From Acetobacteraceae bacterium (GTDB taxonomy: Bacteria; Pseudomonadota; Alphaproteobacteria; Acetobacterales; Acetobacteraceae), in assembly GCA_947462945.1 (NCBI GenBank), contig CANHTE010000075.1, positions 1 through 6,630 of the forward strand: a stretch of 6,630 nucleotides of DNA. Reading direction: 5' to 3'. This document shows positions 1-6,579 of this stretch, piece after piece. The notes beneath the pieces were generated by a model. It ran no database searches. It worked only from the letters and a program-made list of their open reading frames with translations, and was not told the origin of the DNA. Within the stretch, counting starts at the first letter, position 1. Every line of letters begins with the position of its first letter. Both the position numbers and the translations under genes were made by a program.

Positions 1-796
1 ACTCGGCCTCGCTGGAGGCGGCCTTGCCGCGCCAGGCCAGCATGCGCGCCCAGGATTCGGGACTTTCGCCAAAGCCCAGCACCTGCGCGCCATGGCGCCG
101 CGCCGTCTCGGCCATGCGAGGGAAATGCGGGCTGTCCTGCGGGAGGATGGCGATGCCACCCGGCTCGATGCCGGCCGCGATATCGGCCTTCTCCTCCGCA
201 ATCGCCTCCTGGCTGCCCAGATGGCCGATATGCGCGGTGCCGATGGCGGTCACGATGCCCACATGCGCGCGGGTGAGGCGCGCCAGCGGCGCGATTTCAT
301 GCCGGTGGTTCATGCCGATTTCGATGGCCGCCCAATCCGTGCCGCGCGGCATGCGTGCCAGCGTCAGTGGCACGCCCCAATGATTGTTGTGGCTGGCGGC
401 CGAGGCATGGGTGGTGCCCAGGGCCTGGCAGGCGCGGCGCAGCATTTCCTTCGTGGTGGTCTTGCCCACGCTGCCGGTGACGGCGATGACGCGCCCCACC
501 ATTCGCGCGCGCCCGGCCGCGCCCAGGGCCGTCAGCCCGGCCAGGGTATCGGCCACGCGCAGCACGGGGCTTGGCATGTCCCCCTCTGGCATATCCCGGT
601 CCACCATGGCGAAGCCGCCCTGGGCGAGGGCGTCGGCCACGAAATCATGGCCATCGCGCTGGTCCCGCAGGGCGATGAACAACTCGCCCGGCTGAAGGCT
701 GCGTGTGTCGATGGAAATGCCTGTGGGGTTCAGCGTATCGGCGCAGGCCCCGCCGGTCGCTTCGCGCAATTCGGCGGCGGTCCAGAGGGGCGTCAT
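1..796 (-). CDS. murF: UDP-N-acetylmuramoyl-tripeptide--D-alanyl-D-alanine ligase MurF (N-terminal part, runs off left edge)
   Basis: MurF is the cytoplasmic ATP-dependent ligase that adds D-Ala-D-Ala to UDP-MurNAc-tripeptide, the last Mur ligase step. I translated 265 codons with no stop; the family is usually about 450-470 residues, so the C-terminal domain lies outside the window. The start reads MTPLWTAAELREATGG, followed by the substrate-binding domain motif SIDTRSLQPGELFIAL (residues 28-43). The Walker A loop is TGSVGKTTTKEML (107-119, K112). HNNHWGVPLT follows at 136-145. AAIEIGMNHRHEIAPL (156-171) matches the MurF 'IE.G.N..GEI' motif, and GTAHIGHLGS starts at 186. ATG at 796 overlaps the murE stop as ATGA, and the G-rich stretch just upstream is only a loose Shine-Dalgarno match. 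The family identification is firm; only the C-terminal half is unseen. Confidence 0.96.
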   Translation of the reverse strand, partial: MTPLWTAAELREATGGACADTLNPTGISIDTRSLQPGELFIALRDQRDGHDFVADALAQGGFAMVDRDMPEGDMPSPVLRVADTLAGLTALGAAGRARMVGRVIAVTGSVGKTTTKEMLRRACQALGTTHASAASHNNHWGVPLTLARMPRGTDWAAIEIGMNHRHEIAPLARLTRAHVGIVTAIGTAHIGHLGSQEAIAEEKADIAAGIEPGGIAILPQDSPHFPRMAETARRHGAQVLGFGESPESWARMLAWRGKAASSEAE

Positions 797-2241
797 GCCG
801 CACCCCCGACCAGGCGGCGGATCACTTCGGCATCATCGAAGGGCGTGGTGACGCCTGCGATGGTCTGGCCGCTTTCATGCCCCTTGCCGGCAACCGCCAG
901 CACATCGCCGGGGCGAAGGGCATCGAGCGCGCTGGCGATGGCCGCGCCACGTTCCCCCGCATCCCGCGCGCCGGGGGCGGCAGCGAGGATGGCGGCGCGG
1001 ATCAGGGCCGGGTTTTCGCTGCGCGGATTGTCATCCGTCACCCAGACGAGATCGGCGCCTGCGGCGGCGGCGGCGCCCATCAGCGGGCGCTTGCCAGGGT
1101 CGCGGTCCCCACCGGCGCCGAACAGCACATGCAGCCGCCCGCCCGGCCCCAGATGCGGGCGGAGTGCCGCCAGCAGGCGCGCCAGAGCATCGGGGGTATG
1201 GGCGTAATCCACATAGGCGGCGGCGCCATGGGGCAGGGTGGCGGCGAGTTCCATGCGGCCGCGCACCGGGGCCAGACGCTCCAGCGCGGTCAAAACCTCA
1301 GGCACCGGGCGCCCCAGGCCGATGGCGAGGCCGGCCGCGACCAGCGCGTTATCCGCCTGGAAGCGCCCGGGCACGGCCAGCGCGAATTCGGCCCGCTGGC
1401 CGAAGACGTCCAGCGCCAGAAGCTGGCCTGCCGGCAAGGCACGCTGGGCCAGCAGGCGCAAATCGCGCGCATCCTCACCCGCCTCGATGCCGCGCAGGCC
1501 GCGCCGGGTGATGATGGCGCGCAGGGCGGCCAGCGTCTCGGCCTCCATGCCGGTATGGAGAACGGCGGGTGCGCCTTCGGGCAGAAGCGTGTCGAACAGG
1601 CGCAGCTTGGCCGCGCGATAGGCGTCCATCGTGCCGTGGTAATCCAGGTGGTCCCGCGTCAGATTGGTGAAGGCGGCGGCGGCCAGGCGCACGCCATCCA
1701 GCCGGCGCTGATCCAGCCCGTGGGAGCTGGCTTCCATGGCGAGGTCGGTGATGCCGGCGCGGTGCAGCGCGGCCAGGGTGGCGTGCAGCGCCACGGGGTC
1801 CGGCGTCGTCAGGCTCTCGCCCGCCGGAAAGCCGGGCGCGATGAGGCCGAGCGTGCCGAGCGAGGCCGCGTTGCCGCCCATCAATTGGCGATGAAAATCG
1901 GCGGTGCTGGTCTTGCCATTGGTGCCGGTGATGGCGACCACATGCGCGGGTTGCGCGCCGTGGAATGCGGCGGCGATCAGCGCCAGCATCCGCCGCGGGT
2001 CATCGCTGCGCAGAAAGGGGCGCGGTGCCGCATTGGCCGGCCAGGCGGTATCGGTGGGTGCCAGGATGGCGCTGGCGCCGGCTGTCACGGCATCGGCGAT
2101 GAAGGCGCGGCCATCATGCCGCAGGCCGGGCAGCGCGGCAAAGAGATAGCCCGGCCGCACGGCGCGGTGATCCGCCGTGATGCCGCGCAAATCCTCGGCA
2201 CTCAGGCCAGGAAACAAGGCCGGGAGATCATCGAGCCGCAC
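793..2241 (-). CDS. murE: UDP-N-acetylmuramoyl-L-alanyl-D-glutamate--2,6-diaminopimelate ligase MurE
   Basis: MurE is a cytoplasmic ligase that adds meso-diaminopimelate to UDP-MurNAc-L-Ala-D-Glu. Visible motifs, numbered from the GTG start, are Walker A TGTNGKTST (105-113), TTPDP (145-149), MEASSHGLDQ (169-178), the lysine of YRAAKLRLF (K212, the position carbamylated in Mur ligases), YVDYAHTPDAL (343-353), DNPRSENP (404-411) and GKGHE (452-456). DNPR is the signature for meso-DAP rather than lysine. The frame is open back to 2397, but those extra residues are Pro/Cys-rich and only shadow the ftsI end. I chose GTG at 2241, which gives 482 residues beginning MRLDDLPALFPGL, close to the family length of about 495. 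This start overlaps the ftsI end by 14 bases. An ATG at 2301 (502 residues) is the main alternative. The gene ends in an ATGA overlap with murF. Identity is certain; the start is moderately sure. Confidence 0.95.
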   Translation of the reverse strand: MRLDDLPALFPGLSAEDLRGITADHRAVRPGYLFAALPGLRHDGRAFIADAVTAGASAILAPTDTAWPANAAPRPFLRSDDPRRMLALIAAAFHGAQPAHVVAITGTNGKTSTADFHRQLMGGNAASLGTLGLIAPGFPAGESLTTPDPVALHATLAALHRAGITDLAMEASSHGLDQRRLDGVRLAAAAFTNLTRDHLDYHGTMDAYRAAKLRLFDTLLPEGAPAVLHTGMEAETLAALRAIITRRGLRGIEAGEDARDLRLLAQRALPAGQLLALDVFGQRAEFALAVPGRFQADNALVAAGLAIGLGRPVPEVLTALERLAPVRGRMELAATLPHGAAAYVDYAHTPDALARLLAALRPHLGPGGRLHVLFGAGGDRDPGKRPLMGAAAAAGADLVWVTDDNPRSENPALIRAAILAAAPGARDAGERGAAIASALDALRPGDVLAVAGKGHESGQTIAGVTTPFDDAEVIRRLVGGAA

Positions 2242-4189
2242 GGCCTGGCTCAGCGAGGGAGGGCATGGGGGCGAGAACGAGGCGCGGCATGGCGATGCCA
2301 TCGCTGGCATCGGTGCGGCGGATGGGCGGGGTGGGCTGTTCCAGCCCGGTTGCGGGCGCGCGGGGCAGCATGGCGGGGGTGGCTGTGGCGGGCGCACGCG
2401 GAGCGGGGGCGGCGGTGGCGGCGCGCGCGCGCGTGCCGCTCAGGGGCAGGGCGATGCTGGCCTGGATCTGCGCGATGCGGTCGGTCTCCGGCACCATGCC
2501 CAGGATGGGGGCCACGCGCTCCACCACGCGGCGGGCGGTGGGGGCGGCCACCACGCCGGCCGTGGCATAGCCGCCGGTATCGGCGCGTGGCTTGGGCTCA
2601 TCCACCAGGACATGCAGCGCATAGCGTGGCGCATTCATCGGGAAGGCGCCCACGAAGGAGGAGATGCGCCGGTTTTCCTGATATTGCCCGCGCTCATTCG
2701 TCTTTTGCGCCGTGCCGGTCTTGCCGCCGACGAAATAGCCCGGGCTTTCGGCCTGCCGGCCCGAGCCATCCGTGACGGCAACCCGCATCAGCCGGCGCAT
2801 CTGCTCCGACGTGCGTTCGCTGATCACGCGCACGCCCTCGCGCTCACCGCCCGGCGGCACGGCGAGGACGGTGGGGGAGCGCAGCGTGCCGCCATTGGCA
2901 AGGGCCGAGACGCCATTCACGATATGCAGGGGCGTGACCGAAATGCCATGGCCGAAGCCGATGGTCATGGTGTTGATGTCACGCCAGTTGCGCTGCGATG
3001 GGGCGAGGATTGCCGCCGATTCCGGAAGCTCCACACCCGTTCGATTGAGCATGCCCAGCCGCCCCAGGAATTCCCGGTGCCGCGTGGGGCCGACCGACAT
3101 CGCCATATGCGCGCTGGCGAGGTTGGACGAATAGGCGATGATCTCGGGCAGGCTCAGCCAGCGGTTCTTGCCCTTGAAGTCATTGATCTCATGCCGGCCG
3201 ATGCGGATGGGGCGGGAGGCATCAAAGCCGCCCGACATCTGCACCGTGCCGAGTTCCAGCGCCATGGCGGAGGTAAACAGCTTGAAGGTGGAGCCCGGCT
3301 CATAAACGCCGGTCACGGCGCGGTTGAAGCGCTGCTCGGCCGGGGCGGTGGCGAGGTTGGCGGCGGCGAAATCCGGCAGGCTCACCATGCCGAGCACTTC
3401 GGCGGTGTGCACATCCATCAGGATGGCGGAGCCGCCAATCGCGTTGAAACGCTCGATCGACCATTCCAGCGCCTCGCGCAGTTCGCGCTGGATGCGGATA
3501 TCAATGGCCAGCTGCAGCGGCTCCCGCGAGACGCGCAGGCGCTCATCATACCATTTCTCGACGCCGGCAATGCCCTCGCCATCCACATCCACGGCGCCGA
3601 GCACATGGGCAGCATCCCGCCCGCGCGGATAGGTGCGGCGCTCGGCCGTTTCGAAATACAGGCCGAGCACGCCCAGGTCGTTGATCGCCTGCTGCTGCCG
3701 GGGTGTGATGAACCGGTCCAGATAGGCGAATTGCCGGGGTGGGCTGAGGCGCGGCAACAGCCTGTCCCGCTCCAGATGGGGCAGGATGCGGATCAACTGG
3801 TCCGCGACGCGGGCGGGGTTGTCGATCTCGGCCGGGCGGGCATAGAGCGCGGTGCCGCGCACGGTGACGGCCAGCACCTCGCCATTGCGGTCTGTCACGG
3901 CGGCGCGGCTGACCGGCGGCTCGGCCGCCGGCAGGCGCGGTGCCTGTGCCAGGCGGGAGGGCGCGGGGGAGATGATGGTCGCATCCGTCAGCTTCATGCC
4001 AACGGCAAGGAACAGCACGCCAAAACCGAGTGCGGCGAAGAGCAGCCGCCCCTGCATCCGGCGTTGATGCACCACCTGCTGGCCGGCCACGCGCACCAGC
4101 GCGCGGGATTGGCTTTCCGGCGCAGGCTGGGCATTGGCCGCCTGCTGGTGCGGGATGAAGTCGGGGGAGGGGGGGGGGAGGTCGTTCAT
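2228..4189 (-). CDS. ftsI: Septal peptidoglycan transpeptidase FtsI / penicillin-binding protein 3
   Basis: FtsI is the class B penicillin-binding protein that crosslinks septal peptidoglycan in the divisome. The 653 residues comprise a short cytoplasmic tail, one membrane anchor at about 48-65 (LLFAALGFGVLFLAVGM), and the PBP dimerisation region starting around 93 with VSRAAVTDRNGEVLA. Next come YPRGRDAAHVLGAVDVDGEG (187-206) and a transpeptidase domain over about 230-560. All three active-site motifs are intact: STFK (nucleophile S300, K303), SSN (354-356) and KTG (490-492, in GGKTGTAQ). After about residue 580 comes a roughly 70-residue Ala/Pro/Thr-rich tail that is not part of the fold; there is no PASTA repeat. 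ATG 4189 overlaps the ftsL stop as ATGA with no evident Shine-Dalgarno. Codons 4-7 contain a run of ten C. PBP2 (mrdA) is unlikely given the dcw context. Confidence 0.97.
   Translation of the reverse strand: MNDLPPPSPDFIPHQQAANAQPAPESQSRALVRVAGQQVVHQRRMQGRLLFAALGFGVLFLAVGMKLTDATIISPAPSRLAQAPRLPAAEPPVSRAAVTDRNGEVLAVTVRGTALYARPAEIDNPARVADQLIRILPHLERDRLLPRLSPPRQFAYLDRFITPRQQQAINDLGVLGLYFETAERRTYPRGRDAAHVLGAVDVDGEGIAGVEKWYDERLRVSREPLQLAIDIRIQRELREALEWSIERFNAIGGSAILMDVHTAEVLGMVSLPDFAAANLATAPAEQRFNRAVTGVYEPGSTFKLFTSAMALELGTVQMSGGFDASRPIRIGRHEINDFKGKNRWLSLPEIIAYSSNLASAHMAMSVGPTRHREFLGRLGMLNRTGVELPESAAILAPSQRNWRDINTMTIGFGHGISVTPLHIVNGVSALANGGTLRSPTVLAVPPGGEREGVRVISERTSEQMRRLMRVAVTDGSGRQAESPGYFVGGKTGTAQKTNERGQYQENRRISSFVGAFPMNAPRYALHVLVDEPKPRADTGGYATAGVVAAPTARRVVERVAPILGMVPETDRIAQIQASIALPLSGTRARAATAAPAPRAPATATPAMLPRAPATGLEQPTPPIRRTDASDGIAMPRLVLAPMPSLAEPGRAAR
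4163..4178. repeat. Homopolymer tract in the 5' end of ftsI (G5-A-G10)
   Basis: The plus strand has five G, one A, then ten G. On the ftsI strand this is a C10 run followed by T and C5, encoding the Pro-rich PPPSP segment at about residues 5-9. The run is in frame with the ATG at 4189 as given. Any one-base length change would frameshift ftsI almost at its start. Confidence 0.85.
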
Positions 4190-4998
4190 CGGCTGAAGGG
4201 CACCGGTGGTGGCAGGCTGCCGCCCCCGCCGCCCAGCAGCGAGCCCTGCGGGGGTGCCGATTGCACATGCAGCGCCGTCCGCATCGCGGCGGGCGGCGGC
4301 GCGCTGGGCGAGGCCAGGCGGCCGGACTGCCCGAGGCCTTCGGCATATTGGTTTGGTGCCGGGGCGCGCGCGGCGGGTTGGGCGGGGGCTGCGATGGGCG
4401 GCAGGGCCGCCACTTCAGGCCGGGGGCGCGGCGCGGTGGCGCGCGGCGGCTCGGCCGGGCGGGGGGCGGCGACGAGGATCGCGGGGGGGGCGGGCGCCAC
4501 GACGGCGGCCGGGACTGGACCGATGGGCGCCGCAACCGTCGGTGCCGGGGCGGCAGGCGCCACCACGGGGGGTGCGGGCAGTGCGGCAAGGGCCACGCGG
4601 GGCTCCGGCGTGGGGCGCTGGCTGGCAGCGGTGAAGACCAGCACTTCACCGGGCGCCGAGGGCGCGTCCGAGCGGCGCTGGAAGCCCGTGGGAAGTGCGG
4701 CGAAGGTCACGGCCTGCGGCATGCGGCGCTGCGCATCCTCGATCCGCTGGAATTGCACGGGCTCCATCGGCTGCATGTGGCGCAGATGCGCCGCCGCCAT
4801 CTGGCGCAGCCGGTCCTGGTCATTCAGCCGCGCCCATTCGGCCGAGAGCGTTTGTGTGCGGCCGCGCTCCGCCTCGGTCTCGCGGTGAATTTCGCGGAGT
4901 TCCTGGTCCAGTTTGCGCATCGTCTCCTTGGTCTGGAAGACGTAGAGGCCCGAGCCCAGGAAGGCGGCGAAGGTGATGAGCGTCAGCGGGTGGATCAT
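4186..4998 (-). CDS. ftsL: FtsL-type cell division protein with long Pro/Ala-rich periplasmic tail
   Basis: FtsL is a small bitopic divisome protein that works with FtsB and FtsQ and helps activate FtsWI. FtsL sequences diverge widely, so the call rests on position between rsmH and ftsI and on architecture. From ATG 4998 the 270 residues show a membrane helix almost at the N-terminus (about 3-22, [20 protein letters not shown]). A charged coiled-coil-like helix rich in E, R and Q runs over about 24-95, including [21 protein letters not shown] and [20 protein letters not shown]. From about residue 125 to the end the protein is low-complexity Pro/Ala with a Gly5 run near 256-260. Typical FtsL is roughly 90-150 residues, so the tail more than doubles it. 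The frame is open to an ATG at 5070, which would add a basic 24-residue N-terminus inside rsmH. I prefer 4998 because it makes the ATGA overlap seen at the other junctions. Confidence 0.82.
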   Translation of the reverse strand: MIHPLTLITFAAFLGSGLYVFQTKETMRKLDQELREIHRETEAERGRTQTLSAEWARLNDQDRLRQMAAAHLRHMQPMEPVQFQRIEDAQRRMPQAVTFAALPTGFQRRSDAPSAPGEVLVFTAASQRPTPEPRVALAALPAPPVVAPAAPAPTVAAPIGPVPAAVVAPAPPAILVAAPRPAEPPRATAPRPRPEVAALPPIAAPAQPAARAPAPNQYAEGLGQSGRLASPSAPPPAAMRTALHVQSAPPQGSLLGGGGGSLPPPVPFSR

Positions 4999-5936
4999 GC
5001 GGCGTGACTTTCCGGGCAACGCTGCAAGGCGCGCAGATGGGCGGAGCGGGCGCGGGGATTGGCCGCGCATTCGGCCGCACTCGGGCGGATCGAGCGCGGG
5101 GTGAGCAGGGTGAAGGGCGCCGGGCCGCGGGGCGCCAGCAGCATGCTGGGATCATGGCGCGACGTGCCGGGGGTGCGGCCGCTGGCCTTCTGGAAGGCGC
5201 GCTTCACCAGCCGGTCCTCCAGCGAATGAAACGAGACGATGATGAGCCGCCCGCCCGGCGCCAGCAGTTGCAGCGCCTGTTCCAGCGCGCGCTCGATCTC
5301 GCCCAACTCGTCATTCACGCGGATGCGCAGGGCCTGGAAGCTGCGCGTGGCGCCATGAATGCCCGAAGGATCGCGCGGCACGGCGCGGCGGATCACCTCG
5401 GCCAGTTGCAGCGTGGTGGTGAAGGGGGTTTCCGCGCGGGCCTTGAGGATGGCGCGCGCCACCCGGCGGGAGAAGCGCTCCTCACCGAATTCCCAGATCA
5501 GATTGGCCAATTCGGCCTCGGGCAGGGTGTTCACGAGATCGGCCGCCGTGGGGCCGGATTGGCCCATCCGCATGTCCAGCGGGCCGTCGAAACGGAAGGA
5601 AAAGCCACGCTCGGGCGTGTCGATCTGAAAGGAGGAGACGCCCAGATCCAGCACCACGCCATCCAGCTGGGAGACGCCGCGCGCGGCCAGCAGCGCCAGC
5701 ATATCCCCGAAGCGGCCCTCGATGAGGTGCAGCCGGCCGGGATGGGCGGCGGCGAGTGCGGCGCCGCGCGCAATCGCCTCGGCATCGCGATCCATGGCCC
5801 AGACGGTGCAGGGGGCGGCCTCCAGGATGGCGCGGGCATAGCCGCCACCGCCGAAGGTGCCGTCCAGGATCGCCTCACCCGCGCAGGGCGCCAGGCTGTG
5901 CAGAACCTCGGCCAGCAGGACGGGAATGTGGCTCAT
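4995..5936 (-). CDS. rsmH: 16S rRNA (cytosine(1402)-N(4))-methyltransferase RsmH (MraW)
   Basis: RsmH is a SAM-dependent methyltransferase that modifies C1402 on N4 in the 16S rRNA decoding centre. The 313 residues match the family from end to end. [10 protein letters not shown] (3-12) is the N-terminal signature, [11 protein letters not shown] (25-35) is the SAM-binding glycine loop, and MDRD (48-51) is the acidic loop. [10 protein letters not shown] starts at 97, followed by [43 protein letters not shown], and [11 protein letters not shown] near the C-terminus. Length is normal (about 310). ATG 5936 overlaps the mraZ stop as ATGA, and the stop overlaps the ftsL start the same way. The bases upstream of the start are alternating GCC/GCG with no Shine-Dalgarno, so initiation probably depends on ribosomes arriving from mraZ. 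No residue looks missing. Confidence 0.98.
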   Translation of the reverse strand: MSHIPVLLAEVLHSLAPCAGEAILDGTFGGGGYARAILEAAPCTVWAMDRDAEAIARGAALAAAHPGRLHLIEGRFGDMLALLAARGVSQLDGVVLDLGVSSFQIDTPERGFSFRFDGPLDMRMGQSGPTAADLVNTLPEAELANLIWEFGEERFSRRVARAILKARAETPFTTTLQLAEVIRRAVPRDPSGIHGATRSFQALRIRVNDELGEIERALEQALQLLAPGGRLIIVSFHSLEDRLVKRAFQKASGRTPGTSRHDPSMLLAPRGPAPFTLLTPRSIRPSAAECAANPRARSAHLRALQRCPESHAA

Positions 5937-6367
5937 GCGGCGGCGGCGCGGGTGGCGATGGCGCGGCGCGCTTCCTCGATGCGGCGTTCGGCGGCGGCGG
6001 GCTGCCAGAGCTCGAACCAGTTCAACCGGCCGAGGAACGCCACCTCATCGGTCAGCCCGGCATAATCAATGAAGTCGCGCGGAAGGATGATGCGGCCGTC
6101 AGGGTCGGGTGTGACCTCGGCCACATCGACAATATAGGCGTAATCCTCTGCGTCCTGGGCGGGGCTCAGGGGGTTGAGAGGGTTGGTGTCCCGGCTGGCG
6201 GCATCGAATTGGGACACCGGCCAGGCTTCGATGTAGAGGTGATCGGGGCTGACGGAGCGGCGCAGGACCAGGGCGTCCCCACCCAGGCGGGCACGGAAGG
6301 AAGCGGGCACGCTGCAGCGCCCCTTCTTGTCCAGACCGTTGGTGAACTTGCCCCGGAATTGGGTCAT
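5933..6367 (-). CDS. mraZ: Transcriptional regulator MraZ, first gene of the dcw operon
   Basis: MraZ is a DNA-binding protein with two SpoVT/AbrB-like half-domains. In E. coli and mycoplasmas it binds short tandem repeats upstream of its own gene and regulates the dcw operon. The 144 residues show the duplicated signature: [16 protein letters not shown] (13-28) in the first half and [18 protein letters not shown] (88-105) in the second. [13 protein letters not shown] (111-123) follows, the MraZ 'G....FE.W' element. The N-terminus [10 protein letters not shown] fits the family, supporting ATG 6367. No strong Shine-Dalgarno lies upstream, only a G8 run about 15 bases before the ATG. Length is typical (about 140-150). 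The C-terminus is a plain Ala-rich helix. The repeat array at 6535-6579 is its likely target, making this an autoregulated operon. Confidence 0.97.
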   Translation of the reverse strand: MTQFRGKFTNGLDKKGRCSVPASFRARLGGDALVLRRSVSPDHLYIEAWPVSQFDAASRDTNPLNPLSPAQDAEDYAYIVDVAEVTPDPDGRIILPRDFIDYAGLTDEVAFLGRLNWFELWQPAAAERRIEEARRAIATRAAAA

Positions 6368-6371
6368 CGTG

Positions 6372-6397
6372 CCGCTGGATGCCCCCCCCGCTGGATG
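6372..6397. repeat. 10-bp direct repeat beside the mraZ start
   Basis: The sequence CCGCTGGATG occurs at 6372-6381 and again at 6388-6397, 16 bases apart. The two copies flank a run of eight C on the plus strand (6382-6389), which is G8 on the mraZ strand just upstream of the ATG. It may simply reflect a local duplication or slippage. Confidence 0.6.
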
Positions 6398-6444
6398 GAT
6401 GTCGCCGAATTGGGGGGAGACTGATTGAAGCTTTGAGGCAGCGG

Positions 6445-6474
6445 CCGACGAGGTCCCCCCCGGAACCCCGTCGG
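6445..6474 (-). other. Leader hairpin 2, ten-pair stem with G-rich loop
   Basis: On the mraZ strand the arms are CCGACGGGGT (6474-6465) and ACCTCGTCGG (6454-6445). In RNA they form ten pairs, nine Watson-Crick and one G-U. The same position would be an A-C mismatch on the opposite strand, so the structure fits better in the mraZ transcript. The ten-base loop ends in seven G. No U run follows, so it is a structured leader element rather than a Rho-independent terminator. Role unknown. Confidence 0.5.
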
Positions 6475-6502
6475 CTCGCCCGACCAGCCCTTTTCCAGAT
6501 GC

Positions 6503-6518
6503 GCTCGCCCCCCCGAGC
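6503..6518 (-). other. Leader hairpin 1 with G-run loop
   Basis: GCTCG and CGAGC arms of 5 bases (6503-6507 and 6514-6518) flank a loop that is all G on the mraZ strand (6508-6513). No U tract follows, so it is not an intrinsic terminator. It would lie early in the mraZ leader transcript. The short stem keeps this modest. Confidence 0.35.
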
Positions 6519-6534
6519 TTGCGGCATCCGCTAT

Positions 6535-6579
6535 TGGGCTGATTTGGGTTTAGATGGAATTTTCTGGGTAATCAAGGGA
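6535..6579 (+). promoter_or_regulatory. Candidate MraZ-binding box array (five units, 10-bp period)
   Basis: Units begin at 6535 (TGGGC), 6545 (TGGGT), 6555 (TGGAA), 6565 (TGGGT) and 6575 (AGGGA). Three are exact TGGGN and two have one mismatch, and the spacing is exactly 10 bases each time: a 5-base box plus a 5-base spacer. E. coli MraZ is known to bind TGGGN direct repeats separated by 5 bases upstream of mraZ, so both motif and period agree. The boxes read on the strand opposite to mraZ (NCCCA on the mraZ strand). They overlap the best promoter candidate, which would suit autorepression. Binding itself is inferred. Confidence 0.72.
6547..6575 (-). promoter_or_regulatory. Weak sigma70-like promoter candidate for the mraZ operon
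   Basis: On the minus strand TTGATT (6575-6570) is followed after 17 bases by TAAACC (6552-6547). The -35 matches four of six consensus bases and the -10 about three of six, at ideal spacing in the most AT-rich part of the upstream region. Transcription would start near 6540 and give a leader of about 170 bases. It lies inside the repeat array, so a bound MraZ would block it. The poor -10 keeps confidence low; the real promoter could lie outside the window. Confidence 0.35.

Noticed and set aside
703..2775. A 690-codon open frame on the plus strand
   Set aside because: It lies antisense to murE and the ftsI end. Its translation is Gly/Arg/Ala-rich with no recognisable motif, while the minus strand carries complete Mur ligase motifs. 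Long antisense frames are expected at this GC content.
4201..4623. Pro/Ala-rich segment considered as a separate small gene or a frameshifted region
   Set aside because: It is continuous and in frame with the FtsL membrane helix and coiled coil, and it ends exactly in the ATGA overlap with ftsI, so a single gene explains it.
3546..4649. A 367-codon minus-strand frame overlapping ftsL and ftsI
   Set aside because: It is in a different frame from both genes, Pro/Arg/Cys-rich, and without family motifs.
2177..4888. A 903-codon open frame on the plus strand
   Set aside because: It is antisense to ftsI and ftsL, has a His/Gly/Arg-rich translation and no domain signature. It is a codon-bias shadow of the real genes.
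5004..6065. A 353-codon plus-strand frame opposite rsmH
   Set aside because: It is antisense to a gene with full RsmH motifs. The translation looks like compositional noise.
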